Of a DNA stretch of 64,000 nt, positions 53,515 to 62,653 are shown one piece after another. The stretch lies in contig NZ_UYYD01000001.1 in assembly GCF_900625105.1 (NCBI RefSeq), positions 434,001 through 498,000 of the forward strand, in the 5' to 3' direction. This stretch comes from Agathobaculum sp. Marseille-P7918 (GTDB lineage: Bacteria > Bacillota > Clostridia > Oscillospirales > Butyricicoccaceae). The position numbers and the translations under genes are program-made. The notes under the pieces are model-generated. The model saw only the letters and a program-made list of their open reading frames with translations, was not told the DNA's origin and did not search any database. Every line of letters begins with the position of its first letter. Position 1 is the stretch's first letter.

Positions 53515-54716
53515 GTCATTCCCTCCAATACCGCGCGGATGCGCTTTGCCGCCGCCGCCGTTTTGCCGTGCGCCGTGCCGTCCGACACCACGCCCGCAAT
53601 CAGTCCCCCGCCCTCACAAACGGCGGGGAAGAAAAAGGTCGATTCCGCTGCGCAGTCGGCCACGCTGCACGGGATCTGCCTTGCTGCGCAGTCTGCTGCG
53701 ATGCGGTGGTTGACTGCGCGGTCGTTCGTCGCCGCGACTGCCAGAAAAGCCCCCGAAAGATCGCTTTTCTCGTAGCCGCGGCGATGGTCAACCGCGATAT
53801 CGGACGGGCTTTCCGGCGCCACCACCGTCACCGCCGCGCCAAAGCGCCGTAAAATGCCCACGCGCCGCGCAGCAATCGCACCCGCGCCGAATACGACGCA
53901 ATGCTTGCCCGCAAGCGACACAAACAGCGGAAAACGCGGCGCAGTTTCCGGCTGTGCCGGTGTGGGTACCTTCCAACCGAAGCGCAGCGCGAGAAAGTCC
54001 TGTATTTCACAAAGCGTTTTGCCCTGCTCCTCACGCGGACGGGCAATGACCAGCACGGTCGCGCCGACCTCGCGCGCGGCCGACAGCTTTTCCGCGAAAC
54101 CGCCCGCTTTTCCGGTGTCCTTGGTGACCAGAATGTCCGAGTGCGTCTGCCGCAGCAGCGCGGCGTTCATTTCGTGCGAAAACGGCCCCTGCATTGCGAT
54201 CACCTGCGCACCCGCAAAGCCGAGCGCCGCGCACTGCTCGAGCACGGCAGCGCTCGACAGCACGCGCACAATCAGCCGCTCGCGATAGCCCTCGACCGCT
54301 GCAAACGCCGCCAGCTCCTTACTGCCGGTCGTCAACAGCGCACGGCCGGGATGCGCATTCAGCCAGCACACGGCAGCCGCCGTATCCGGCACGGTGACGA
54401 CGCCCTCGCTGTCCAGCTGGGGACGCAGCAGGCGTTCATACTGCGCGCCGGTCTGCGTGCAGGCCGCACGCAGGTTATCCGACACCAGCGCGGCATACGG
54501 ATGCGTCGCATCCACCAGCAAGGTATCCGCGTCCAGCACCGCTGCCATCGCGTCCGCATCCAGACGGCCCTCGTGCACCGTGATACCGGCGAGCGGTTCC
54601 ATGACCGCCGCGCCGTAGTCGGTGGCGACGTATACGTCCGAGTTTCCGCCGCAGGCAGACACAAACCGGCACAGCGCGTGCCCCTCGCTCGTGCCCGAAA
54701 AAATCACAAGCCTCAT
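53511..54716 (-). CDS. CbiJ-SirC fusion: cobalt-precorrin-6A reductase and precorrin-2 dehydrogenase
   Basis: A 401-residue two-domain protein. Residues 1 to about 245 match CbiJ/CobK (LVIFSGTSEGHALCRFVSA, LLVDATHPYAALVSDNL, LLTTGSKELAAF, VIAMQGPFSHEMNAALL, LVTKDTGKAGGF). Residues about 265-401 match the SirC/CysG N-terminal dehydrogenase (HCVVFGAGAIAARRVGILRRFGA, LAVAATNDRAVNHRIA, NVAD-like CSVADCAAESTFFFPA). The C-terminal part is short and lacks the dimerisation/ferrochelatase region of CysG. One polypeptide thus serves an early step (precorrin-2 to sirohydrochlorin) and a later reduction. Confidence 0.9.
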   Translation of the reverse strand: MRLVIFSGTSEGHALCRFVSACGGNSDVYVATDYGAAVMEPLAGITVHEGRLDADAMAAVLDADTLLVDATHPYAALVSDNLRAACTQTGAQYERLLRPQLDSEGVVTVPDTAAAVCWLNAHPGRALLTTGSKELAAFAAVEGYRERLIVRVLSSAAVLEQCAALGFAGAQVIAMQGPFSHEMNAALLRQTHSDILVTKDTGKAGGFAEKLSAAREVGATVLVIARPREEQGKTLCEIQDFLALRFGWKVPTPAQPETAPRFPLFVSLAGKHCVVFGAGAIAARRVGILRRFGAAVTVVAPESPSDIAVDHRRGYEKSDLSGAFLAVAATNDRAVNHRIAADCAARQIPCSVADCAAESTFFFPAVCEGGGLIAGVVSDGTAHGKTAAAAKRIRAVLEGMT

Positions 54717-55441
54717 ACGCCGCGATACCCCCGCGGCGTGACCATGCGCCCGTTTATCACACGCGTGCGGCTGTTGCCGATGAACACGGTCGTCAGCATG
54801 TCGGCCGACGCATCGCGCAGCGCACCGAGCGTCGTCAAAGTATATGTTTCGCCGTCACGGCCGATGTTGCGCACCATGCCGCACACGGTGTCGGGTGACA
54901 TGGTTTCCAGCAGGATGTCGCACGCGCGAAGCAAGTGACCCGTGCGCTTTTTGCTTGCCGGGTTATACAGCGCAATGCAGAAATCGCCCTGTGCCGCGCC
55001 GCGCAGGCGCTGCTCGATGACCTCCCACGGGGTCAGCAGGTCGGAGAGCGAAATACAAGCGAAATCGTTGGTTAGCGGCGCGCCCAGCACCGCCCCGCCC
55101 GATAGAGCCGCCGTCACGCCCGGAATGACCTCGATTTCGATTTCCGGGTCGTCCGCGCACACCTCGAAAAGCAGTCCTGCCATGCCGTACACGCCCGCGT
55201 CACCCGACGAGACAACCGCGACCGTATGCCCGGCTTTCGCCGCGTCGCGCGCCGCCGTGCAGCGGTCCACCTCGCGCGTCATGCCGGTCTGGATGCGCGT
55301 TTTGCCCTCGATCAGCTCCGCGATCAGGTCGAGATACAGCCCGTACCCCGCCACGCAGTCGCACTGCTCGAGCGCGCGCACCGCGCGCAGCGTCATCTGC
55401 TCCGCGCCGCCAGGCCCGATGCCGATGCAATACAGCTTCAT
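54713..55441 (-). CDS. cbiH: cobalt-factor III C17-methyltransferase
   Basis: A 242-residue tetrapyrrole methylase responsible for ring contraction in the anaerobic route. CIGIGPGGAEQMTLRAVRAL start, CVAGYGLYLDLI, VVSSGDAGVYGMAGLLFE, FCIALYNPASKKRTGHL and IGNSRTRVINGRMVTPRGY. The ATG at 55441 overlaps the hemA stop. Confidence 0.95.
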   Translation of the reverse strand: MKLYCIGIGPGGAEQMTLRAVRALEQCDCVAGYGLYLDLIAELIEGKTRIQTGMTREVDRCTAARDAAKAGHTVAVVSSGDAGVYGMAGLLFEVCADDPEIEIEVIPGVTAALSGGAVLGAPLTNDFACISLSDLLTPWEVIEQRLRGAAQGDFCIALYNPASKKRTGHLLRACDILLETMSPDTVCGMVRNIGRDGETYTLTTLGALRDASADMLTTVFIGNSRTRVINGRMVTPRGYRGV

Positions 55442-56643
55442 CTGCCGCTCCCCTTTCTCATATGCGCAAGGCATGCCTCCAGCCTGCCCGCGTCCACCAA
55501 ATCCTTCATGCCGCCCAGCAGCAAATCCACCGTTTTGCCCACCGCAAGCTCGAGCAGTCCATCAATATCGCCGTCGCGGTACAGTGCATCATACGCATGG
55601 TCAAAGTGCAGACGGTCGAGCGCGGTGTCCTTGACCGCAGCGATCACGGGCAGTGCCTGCCGGTAGGCATACCAGCGGTAAAACTCGGCCTGCTCCTCAT
55701 CCAGAATACGCTCCGCCGCCTGCTTTGCCGCCTCGTTGCGGCTATTGTCCAGATCACCCAGATCGTCCAGATTGTACAGCGTCACGCGCGCATCTTCCGC
55801 GACCGTCTGCTCGATATCGCGCGGCATGGCGAGGTCGAGCAGCAGCCGCGGCGGCTGCCGCAAATCACGAATCTGCTGCGCGGTGAGTGTAAAATGTGGG
55901 CTGGTCGTCGCGCTGACCGCGAGGTCCGCGCCTTCCAGCACCTCACACCGCCGGTCATACGGGAAGGTATCACACCCGGCAGGGACGATGGTCTCGCCGT
56001 GACGGTAGCTGCGCAGCGTCACCGTCACCGCGCAGCCCTGCGCCCGCAAGGCGGACGCGGCCAGCCGCCCCATCTCGCCGTTGCCGATGACGACCGCGCG
56101 CTTGCCTTCGAGCGAGCCGAAAAAGTCCTGCGCCCGCCGCACGCCCGCCGCAGCCGCCGACGCGGGCACGCCGGTGAGTTTAACCTCGGTGCGCACGCGC
56201 TTGCCCGCGGTCACCGCGCGGCGAAACAGCGTGTCCAGCACACTGTCCATGGTCTGCGCCTCACGCGCAAGCGCCGCCGCGTCACGCACCTGCGTCAAAA
56301 TCTGATCGTCCCCGAAGATCTGGGACTCCAGTCCCGCCGCGACCGCCATCAGATGCTGCACGCACGCCTTGTCCGTGCGCGTCACGCTCAGACCGCGAAA
56401 CACCGCAACGTCAAACCCCGCCGCGCGGGCCAGCATGGCGAGCGGGTCGGTGGGCGCGCCTTCCTCGCCCTGCACATATAGTTCGGTGCGGTTGCAGGTC
56501 GCCAGCAGCACACATCCTCGAACGCCCGGCGTTTCCGCCAAGCGCGGCAGCAGCGCCTGCACCTGTCCGCGCACGAACGACACACGCTCGCGCTGCGCCA
56601 GCGGCGCATGCACAAAATCTATCCCCGTCATCGTGAGGTTCAC
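55438..56643 (-). CDS. hemA: glutamyl-tRNA reductase
   Basis: A 401-residue enzyme making glutamate-1-semialdehyde from Glu-tRNA, the first step of the C5 pathway. The nucleophile Cys is in LLATCNRTELYV, and a Rossmann domain (AVVIGNGEMGRLAASALRAQGC) follows. The C-terminus has the dimerisation helices. The start is probably GTG at 56643, whose GTGA overlaps the cbiG stop and which has GGAGG ten bases upstream; an ATG at 56631 is the alternative. Confidence 0.94.
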   Translation of the reverse strand: MNLTMTGIDFVHAPLAQRERVSFVRGQVQALLPRLAETPGVRGCVLLATCNRTELYVQGEEGAPTDPLAMLARAAGFDVAVFRGLSVTRTDKACVQHLMAVAAGLESQIFGDDQILTQVRDAAALAREAQTMDSVLDTLFRRAVTAGKRVRTEVKLTGVPASAAAAGVRRAQDFFGSLEGKRAVVIGNGEMGRLAASALRAQGCAVTVTLRSYRHGETIVPAGCDTFPYDRRCEVLEGADLAVSATTSPHFTLTAQQIRDLRQPPRLLLDLAMPRDIEQTVAEDARVTLYNLDDLGDLDNSRNEAAKQAAERILDEEQAEFYRWYAYRQALPVIAAVKDTALDRLHFDHAYDALYRDGDIDGLLELAVGKTVDLLLGGMKDLVDAGRLEACLAHMRKGSGR

Positions 56644-57689
56644 TGTTTTTTGTCCTCCCACTCTTGTTTCTCAAAACAGGCGCGCCAGTCCTGCTGCGCC
56701 AAAGCGACCGTCACGCCATCCCGCGCGGTTTTGCGGCAGATGAGCGCGCCGCCCGACGCAGCGCACACCGCCGCGCGCTCGCATACGTTGTCCACGCCGA
56801 CCGTGCGCGCGACAAAATCGGACGGCGTAAAGTCGCCCGGCACGCTTTGCAGCGTCTCCGCCGAAAAGGCGGTCAGCGACAGGCCGTGCGTTTCGCAGAA
56901 GTGCAGCAGCCCCGGCTCGTTTTGCTTTACGTCGATGCTCGCGACGCCGCGCACCGCTTGCCATGGCACACCTGCGGCATCCAACGCCGCCTGTGCGGCG
57001 GCTTCGATCATCTTTTGCGCCGTCCCCTTGCGGCAGCCGATGCCAAGAAACACAATCCGCGGCACCAGATGCAGCGTATGCGCAAAGGGCGCGGCCCCGA
57101 TATCAAAACCGATCACAAAGCCGCTTTCCGGTGCGCCATGCAGCGTCACCTGCGCGGGCAGACGGCCATCGACCGGAAAATCCGACTTCAGACCGATCGA
57201 CTCGCCGCGCAGCAGCGCGCCCGAAACATATTTAATGTTCTGCGGGTCGACGACAGCACAGTCATGCGCCGCCGCCCAGGTATCGACCGCGAACGCCGCA
57301 CGGCTGTCGGTCGCGGTCGTGATGACCGTCGTTGCGCCGAGGCCGTCCGCCAGCCGTTCGGCCAGCGCGTTTGCGCCGCCAAGGTGGCCGGACAGAATCG
57401 GAATGACGAACCGCCCGGCCTCGTCAATGACCAATACCGCCGGGTCAAACGCCTTGCCCGCAAGATACGGCGCGACCGCGCGCACCGCGATGCCCGCCGC
57501 ACCGACAAACACGATCAAATCACAGTCCACCATCGCCTGCTGCGCAAAGCGTGAAAGCTGCGTGCCCGCAAGCGATGGGTCCACCGTGCGGGCGTACCGC
57601 TCGGTGAGAAAATCCGGCAGCAGCGAGGCTGCTTTTTCCGCAGTCTGCGCGCCGATTTCGGTAAACGAGACAAACTTCGCGTGCTTCAT
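56640..57689 (-). CDS. cbiG: cobalt-precorrin-5A hydrolase
   Basis: A 349-residue enzyme opening the delta-lactone and releasing acetaldehyde. N-terminal FVSFTEIGAQTAEKAASLL, the central LIVFVGAAGIAVRAVAPYL, SGHLGGANALAERLA, and a C-terminal GIGCRKGTAQKMIEAA domain. The ATG at 57689 overlaps the cbiF stop; the open frame upstream is not part of it. Confidence 0.95.
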   Translation of the reverse strand: MKHAKFVSFTEIGAQTAEKAASLLPDFLTERYARTVDPSLAGTQLSRFAQQAMVDCDLIVFVGAAGIAVRAVAPYLAGKAFDPAVLVIDEAGRFVIPILSGHLGGANALAERLADGLGATTVITTATDSRAAFAVDTWAAAHDCAVVDPQNIKYVSGALLRGESIGLKSDFPVDGRLPAQVTLHGAPESGFVIGFDIGAAPFAHTLHLVPRIVFLGIGCRKGTAQKMIEAAAQAALDAAGVPWQAVRGVASIDVKQNEPGLLHFCETHGLSLTAFSAETLQSVPGDFTPSDFVARTVGVDNVCERAAVCAASGGALICRKTARDGVTVALAQQDWRACFEKQEWEDKKQ

Positions 57690-58441
57690 TGGCTCGCCTC
57701 TCGGAAGCCCGTGGTGAACGACGGGTCGTAGAGCTTGGACCGGTCGTAGTCGTCGCCCAGAAAGCCGCCGACCGTAATCAGCGCGGTTTTGGTCACGCCC
57801 TCGCGCGCGGCAGCCGCGGCAAGGCCGCTGACCGTCGTGCGAATGACCTTTTCGTCCGGCCACGTCGCCTTGTAGACGATCGCGGCGGGCGTTTCGGGCG
57901 CATAGCCGCCCGCGATCAGCCGCGCGGACAGTTTTTCCAACTGCCCTGCGGACAGAAAAATCACCATGGTTGCGCCATGCGCGGCAAGGGCGTCGATCTG
58001 CTCTTTTTCCGGCACGGGCGTGCGCCCTTCCATGCGGGTCAGAATGACCGTCTGGCTGACGTTCGGCAGCGTGTACTCGGCTTTGAGCGCCGCCGCCGCG
58101 CCGCAGAACGAGGAAACGCCCGGGCAGACCTCGTAGTCCAGCCCCAGCCGGTCGAGCGCGTCCATCTGCTCTCGGTGCGCGCCGTATACGCATGGATCAC
58201 CCGTGTGCAGCCGCACCACCGTCTTGCCCGCCTGCGCTGCGGGCGCCATGACGGAGATCACTTCTTCCAGCGTCATCTTGGCGCTGTCGTACACCGCGCA
58301 GCCGTCCTTTTTGTAATCCAGCAAGGTGGGATTGACCAGCGAACCCGCATACACGATCACATCCGCTTCACCCAGCAGCTTCGCGCCGCGCACGGTGATC
58401 AGGTCGGGCGCGCCCGAGCCTGCGCCGACAAAATAGATCAT
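57686..58441 (-). CDS. cbiF: cobalt-precorrin-4 C11-methyltransferase
   Basis: A 251-residue SAM-dependent tetrapyrrole methylase: YFVGAGSGAPDLITVRGAKLL, VVRLHTGDPCVYGAHREQMDAL, CPGVSSFCGAAAAL, and VYKATWPDEKVIRTTV. Four-base overlaps on both sides. Confidence 0.96.
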   Translation of the reverse strand: MIYFVGAGSGAPDLITVRGAKLLGEADVIVYAGSLVNPTLLDYKKDGCAVYDSAKMTLEEVISVMAPAAQAGKTVVRLHTGDPCVYGAHREQMDALDRLGLDYEVCPGVSSFCGAAAALKAEYTLPNVSQTVILTRMEGRTPVPEKEQIDALAAHGATMVIFLSAGQLEKLSARLIAGGYAPETPAAIVYKATWPDEKVIRTTVSGLAAAAAREGVTKTALITVGGFLGDDYDRSKLYDPSFTTGFREASQ

Positions 58442-59130
58442 GCCTGCCCCTCCTTCACCAGAATGATGGAAAAATACCCGGTCGGGTCGTCAAGCGCTGC
58501 CAAATCGGTGACAATGCGCTCACCCTCCATGCCGCACCGCTCAACGAGCGCCGCGTTTGCCAATTCCCCGCGCGCTGCCAGCTTGTCGCGCACCTCGAGA
58601 GTGGACTTGCCCGCCTTCATCAGCACGCGGCTGCCGGGCAAGTCGAGCGCCTCGTCCAGCCCACCGTGCGAGGCGGGGATGATATGCAACATTTCGCTGT
58701 CCTCACACAGCGCGCGGCCGAGCGCGGCCGCCGCCGCGCAGAACGAGGGCACGCCCGGCACGATCTGCGTCTCATAGCCCCGCGCCTGCACGCGCCGCAG
58801 CACATACCAGCAAGTGGAATACACGGTCGGGTCGCCGAGCGTTAGGAACGCGACCGATTTGCCCGCGTCCAGCTGCGCGCAGATCTCGTCCGCCGCGCGA
58901 TCGTGGCACGCGTCGCGCTTTGCCTTGTCGCGCGTCATGGGCATCTCACAATGCAGCACCGGCTTGTCCCCGATATACTGCGCCGCGATCTGCAGCGCGG
59001 TCTGCTCGCCCGCGCCCGACTGCGGCACGGCGATGAGATCGCTCTCGGAAATCACGCGGATCGCCTTGGCCGTCAGCAATTCCGGGTCGCCCGAGCCGAC
59101 GCCCACGCCATACAACATTCCTTTGCTCAT
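58438..59130 (-). CDS. cbiL: cobalt-factor II C20-methyltransferase
   Basis: A 230-residue methylase: LYGVGVGSGDPELLTAKAIRVI start, VAFLTLGDPTVYSTCWYVLRRV, VPGVPSFCAAAAALGRALCE, and the C-terminal YFSIILVKEG. The ATG at 59130 overlaps the cbiD stop in an ATGA arrangement, and the conserved motif begins five residues later. Confidence 0.96.
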   Translation of the reverse strand: MSKGMLYGVGVGSGDPELLTAKAIRVISESDLIAVPQSGAGEQTALQIAAQYIGDKPVLHCEMPMTRDKAKRDACHDRAADEICAQLDAGKSVAFLTLGDPTVYSTCWYVLRRVQARGYETQIVPGVPSFCAAAAALGRALCEDSEMLHIIPASHGGLDEALDLPGSRVLMKAGKSTLEVRDKLAARGELANAALVERCGMEGERIVTDLAALDDPTGYFSIILVKEGQA

Positions 59131-60263
59131 ACTGTCTCCTTTAACCGCTCGCACAGCGCCCGTGCACCGGGCGACTGCGCCAAAATCCCGTATTGTCCCG
59201 TAAAGAGGATAAACTCCGCGCGCGCCTTGCCGCGCAGCCGCAGCTGGAGCCGCTCACTGATCGCCTTGCCGATACGCGCCATCACTGCGTCCCGCAAGCC
59301 GGCCTTGTCCAGCAGTTCGATGCAGGCATCGACCGAAACCGCGTCCATCAGCCCTTCGAGCGTCTCGCGCCCCGCGCCGCAAAGCGCCGCGTGCGCGGTG
59401 AAAATCTCCTGCCGCCCGTCCGCGACCGACGAATGTGTGTTCATCACGCCTGCGGCGAGTTTGACCAGCTTGCCCGCGTGGCCGACCAGCAGAATGTTCG
59501 CAAAGCCACGGAACGCCGCGTGGTCGAGCGTCTCTCCGATGTAGTTCGAGCACTTGACTGCACGCTTCAAATCCAGCCCCAGCGTGTCGCGCGCAAAGTC
59601 CGTACCATAGTTGCCCGGACACAGGAAAGCAATGCGCTGCCCGGCGGCGTACAGGCTGTCCAGCTCCAGCCGGATGGTATCGACCAGCGCCTTCTCGCTC
59701 ATCGGCTCGACCACGCCGCTCGTACCAAGGATCGAGATGCCGCCTATCACGCCCAGATGCTCATTATAGGTCTGTTTGGATAATTTTTCCCCGTTTTCCG
59801 CGGAAACAACCACCGAAAAGCCACCGGTATAGCCCGCCTGCTGCGCGGCACGTTCGACCGCTGCCGTGATCTGTGCGCGCGGGCCGGGATTGATCGCCGC
59901 CTCACCCGCGGGCACGGAAAGCCCGGGCCGTGTCACGTGCCCGACGCCTGCACCGCCCGTAATGGCAACGCCCTGCGCCGCACGCCGCACCGCCGCCGAG
60001 ATGCGCACACCATTTGTCACATCCGGGTCGTCGCCCGCATCCTTGCGCACCGTGCAGACCGCCGCGCTGTCCTCCCAGCGCGGCTGCTCGACCGGCAGAT
60101 AGAAGGTCAGCCCAGCCGGGGTTTGCAGGGCGATCTCGGACGGGGCTTGCCCCGTCAGCAGCAGCAGCGCCGCGGCTTGCGCCGCCGCCGCTGCGCACGA
60201 ACCCGTCGTCCAGCCACGGCGCAACGCCTGACCGCCTTGGTAAGTTATTTGCTCCATCGCCAT
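59127..60263 (-). CDS. cbiD: cobalt-precorrin-5B C1-methyltransferase
   Basis: A 378-residue SAM-dependent enzyme. LRRGWTTGSCAAAAAQAAAL near the N-terminus, DDPDVTNGVRISA, VGHVTRPGLSVPAGEAAINPGPR, GGISILGTSGVVEPMSEKAL and LVGHAGKLVKLAAGVMNTHS are all hallmarks. A second ATG two codons in is an alternative start. A 65-base gap lies between it and cbiN. Confidence 0.96.
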   Translation of the reverse strand: MAMEQITYQGGQALRRGWTTGSCAAAAAQAAALLLLTGQAPSEIALQTPAGLTFYLPVEQPRWEDSAAVCTVRKDAGDDPDVTNGVRISAAVRRAAQGVAITGGAGVGHVTRPGLSVPAGEAAINPGPRAQITAAVERAAQQAGYTGGFSVVVSAENGEKLSKQTYNEHLGVIGGISILGTSGVVEPMSEKALVDTIRLELDSLYAAGQRIAFLCPGNYGTDFARDTLGLDLKRAVKCSNYIGETLDHAAFRGFANILLVGHAGKLVKLAAGVMNTHSSVADGRQEIFTAHAALCGAGRETLEGLMDAVSVDACIELLDKAGLRDAVMARIGKAISERLQLRLRGKARAEFILFTGQYGILAQSPGARALCERLKETV

Positions 60264-60328
60264 CCGGCTTCACCTCCCCGCAGACAGCAGAAGCAGGACG
60301 GACCCGCAAGCCCGCCCTGCCCGGTTTC

Positions 60329-60661
60329 TCATTGCTCTTCCTGCGCAGCACGCGCGTTTTCCTGCTTTTTCCGCTCGACAAAGCGGCCGAGGAAAAACGC
60401 GATCACGCCCACGCCCACGCCGGTCTGCACGCAGAACAGCAGGCTTTCCAGCTCGCCCGGCAGTTCCCCGCCGAGCAGCTGCTCAAAAACAGGCGTCGCC
60501 CAAGGCTCGTATTCCTCGCCCGTGATCTCCGCCACCTTTTCGCTGCCCGCGTCGTCCGAGCCGCCGAATTCCGCGCCGCGCAAGGCAAGCACCGGCGTGA
60601 CGATCAGCGCCACGCACAGCAGCAGCAAGACAACGATCAGCGTTCTGTCCTTTTTCGTCAT
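60329..60661 (-). CDS. cbiN: cobalt transport protein CbiN
   Basis: A 110-residue membrane protein with two helices ([20 protein letters not shown] and [19 protein letters not shown]) flanking an extracytoplasmic loop with [20 protein letters not shown]. CbiN is the accessory part of the cobalt ECF transporter and contacts CbiM. Its start overlaps the cbiM stop by four bases. Confidence 0.94.
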   Translation of the reverse strand: MTKKDRTLIVVLLLLCVALIVTPVLALRGAEFGGSDDAGSEKVAEITGEEYEPWATPVFEQLLGGELPGELESLLFCVQTGVGVGVIAFFLGRFVERKKQENARAAQEEQ

Positions 60662-61407
60662 GCGCCCGCCTCCTCAAATCCGACCGCGCGCAGTTCGGGC
60701 TGCGCATAAGCTTCGAGTGCAATCATAATAATGACGGTCAGCACCCCTTCGAGCACCGCCAGCGGCAGCTGAGTCGGCGCAAACACGCCGAGAAACTCGA
60801 TTACCGAACCGGGAACGCCGCCGGTCGCGGACGGATACGCGACCGCCAGCTGCACGCTGGTCACGCAATAGGTGACAAGGTCGCCCAGCGCCGCCGCCAG
60901 AAAGACCGACACCTTTTTGTTGACCTTGAGCCGCAGGCACAGCTTATAAATCCCAAAGGAGACAAACGGCCCCGCGACCGCCATGGAAAAGGTGTTGGCG
61001 CCCAGCGTGGTCAGGCCGCCGTGCGCGAGCAGGACCGCCTGAAACAGCAGCACGATCACGCCCAGAACAGACACCGCCGCCGGGCCGAACAGGATCGCAC
61101 CCAGCCCCGTGCCGGTCATATGCGAACACGAGCCGGTCACCGACGGGATCTTGAGCGAAGAGATCACGAAGATGAACGCGCCCGCCATGGCCACCAGCGT
61201 AATTGCACGCCGCTCGCGCGCCACGGTTTTCTTGATCGAGAAATACCCCGCCAGCACAAACGGCAGCGCGATCACGCCCCACAAAATGCACATGGACGGC
61301 GGCAGAAACCCCTCCATGATGTGCATTGCGCCCGCTGCCGGCACAACGCCGCACAGCAGCGCGGCACAGGCGGTCAGTCTCACCAGTTTTCGTTGTTTTT
61401 GTGTCAT
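60658..61407 (-). CDS. cbiM: cobalt ECF transporter S component CbiM
   Basis: A 249-residue membrane protein that binds Co2+. After a cleavable-looking N-terminus ending at AGA, the mature chain starts [17 protein letters not shown], whose Met-His-Ile supplies the metal site. About six helices follow with the [21 protein letters not shown] motif. The ATG at 61407 has AAAGGAG upstream. It is first in the riboswitch-controlled unit. Confidence 0.95.
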   Translation of the reverse strand: MTQKQRKLVRLTACAALLCGVVPAAGAMHIMEGFLPPSMCILWGVIALPFVLAGYFSIKKTVARERRAITLVAMAGAFIFVISSLKIPSVTGSCSHMTGTGLGAILFGPAAVSVLGVIVLLFQAVLLAHGGLTTLGANTFSMAVAGPFVSFGIYKLCLRLKVNKKVSVFLAAALGDLVTYCVTSVQLAVAYPSATGGVPGSVIEFLGVFAPTQLPLAVLEGVLTVIIMIALEAYAQPELRAVGFEEAGA

Positions 61408-61570
61408 ATTTTTCTCCTTTCCCGCGAAAAACTGCGGATACAAAAACACGCCGTATCCCGATGCATCCCACGCATCAGGCCGGCGCGAAGCGCCCGCCTC
61501 CCCCTTGCCGGAGAGCCGGGCTGACGCACAACCGGCCATCGCTCGTAGCCGTATGCGCTTCCATCCCAAA

Positions 61571-61740
61571 AGGCAGGTATTCTGGCTTGGGCGTCCTCGC
61601 GCGCCGCCGGTCTTCCCGGACCTTCCGATCCAGTGACGTATTCGGCTTCGCGCTCTTCCCTTACAGCGGCGGGACCGCAGAGGAATTGCACCTCTTTCCC
61701 TATTCTCCTGCCGGAGAAAATGGCAGGCACCTTTTGGTAT
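61571..61740 (-). promoter_or_regulatory. cobalamin riboswitch upstream of cbiM
   Basis: Minus strand, 5' to 3': AGGTGCC (61726-61732), AGGGAAAGAGGTGCAATTCC, the B12 box-like GCGGTCCCGCCGCTGTAA, then GTCACTGG and the closing GCCAGAATACCTGCC (61571-61585). Order and spacing are those of the AdoCbl class. A leader of about 160 bases continues to cbiM and holds a GGCGC-TTC-GCGCC hairpin as part of a possible expression platform; I cannot tell transcriptional from translational control. Confidence 0.95.
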
Positions 61741-61770
61741 CCGGTATATCTTGCCGGAAGAAGCAGTTTC

Positions 61771-61799
61771 ATTATAGCATGCGGACTATCGCTCCGCAA
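61771..61799 (-). promoter_or_regulatory. promoter of the riboswitch-cbiM unit
   Basis: Minus strand TTGCGG (61794-61799), 17 bases, TATAAT (61771-61776) preceded by TG (extended -10). It starts about ten bases after the cbiO stop, so the riboswitch transcript has its own promoter. Confidence 0.75.
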
Positions 61800-61808
61800 G
61801 GCAAATGC

Positions 61809-62636
61809 CTACTTTTCGTCAAGAAGCCGTGCGAGAGCGTCCGGCGAACGCGGACAGGCCGCATCCGGCGGCACCAAATCCCGCGCGCGCAGCGTGTCCC
61901 AAACCTCCATCAGCAACGGACGGCGCAGATGCGCCCGCCGCAGCACGTCGGCATCCGCCAGCACCGCCTGCGGCGTGCCGTCCGCGAGAACGCGCCCCGC
62001 GCAAAACACCACCGCGCGCGTCGCCCAGCGAAAAGCGAAATCCATGTCGTGCGTGGAGATCAACAGCGTGCGTCCCTCGTCCGACAGGCGGGCGAGCACA
62101 CGCTCCAGCCGTTCCTCTCCGGTCGGGTCGAGCGACGCGGCGGGTTCGTCAAACAGTAATATCTCACTCTGCATCGCCAGTATATCCGCGATTGATACGC
62201 GTTTTTTCTCCCCGCCGGACAAATCGTGCGGCGGGCGGGCGCGGAAAGGCTGCAACTCCATGTAATCCAGCGCATGATCGACCCGCCGCGCGACCTCGTC
62301 CCGCGGCAGGCGCAGGTTCATCGGCCCGAAAGAGACCTCAGCGGCGACGGTCGAGGCGATGATCTGGTCATCCGCGTTCTGGAACACGATCCCGACCCGC
62401 TCGCACAATTTTTTGCGTGCTTTGCGGTCCACCGGCTTGCCGTCCAGCAGGATCTGGCCGCTCTCGGGCGCCAGCACCCCGTTCAGGCACAGGAAAAACG
62501 TGGATTTGCCCGCCCCGTTCGGACCGAGCACCGCGATGCGCTCGCCTGCATACACATCGAGCGACACGCCGTCCAGCGCGGGCGCGCCGGAATCATAACA
62601 AAACCGCAGGTCTTTCGCCTGCAAAATCGGCTGCAT
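61809..62636 (-). CDS. cbiO: cobalt ECF transporter ATPase CbiO
   Basis: A 275-residue ABC ATPase: Walker A GPNGAGKST, Q-loop QNADDQII (with the CbiO-type extra Q/D), signature LSGGEKKR, Walker B LLFDEPAASLD and the switch His in STHDMDF. It powers CbiMNQ. The ATG at 62636 follows AAAGGAGG, 17 bases after cbiQ. Confidence 0.96.
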   Translation of the reverse strand: MQPILQAKDLRFCYDSGAPALDGVSLDVYAGERIAVLGPNGAGKSTFFLCLNGVLAPESGQILLDGKPVDRKARKKLCERVGIVFQNADDQIIASTVAAEVSFGPMNLRLPRDEVARRVDHALDYMELQPFRARPPHDLSGGEKKRVSIADILAMQSEILLFDEPAASLDPTGEERLERVLARLSDEGRTLLISTHDMDFAFRWATRAVVFCAGRVLADGTPQAVLADADVLRRAHLRRPLLMEVWDTLRARDLVPPDAACPRSPDALARLLDEK

Positions 62637-62653
62637 CCGTCTTTCCCCTCCTT

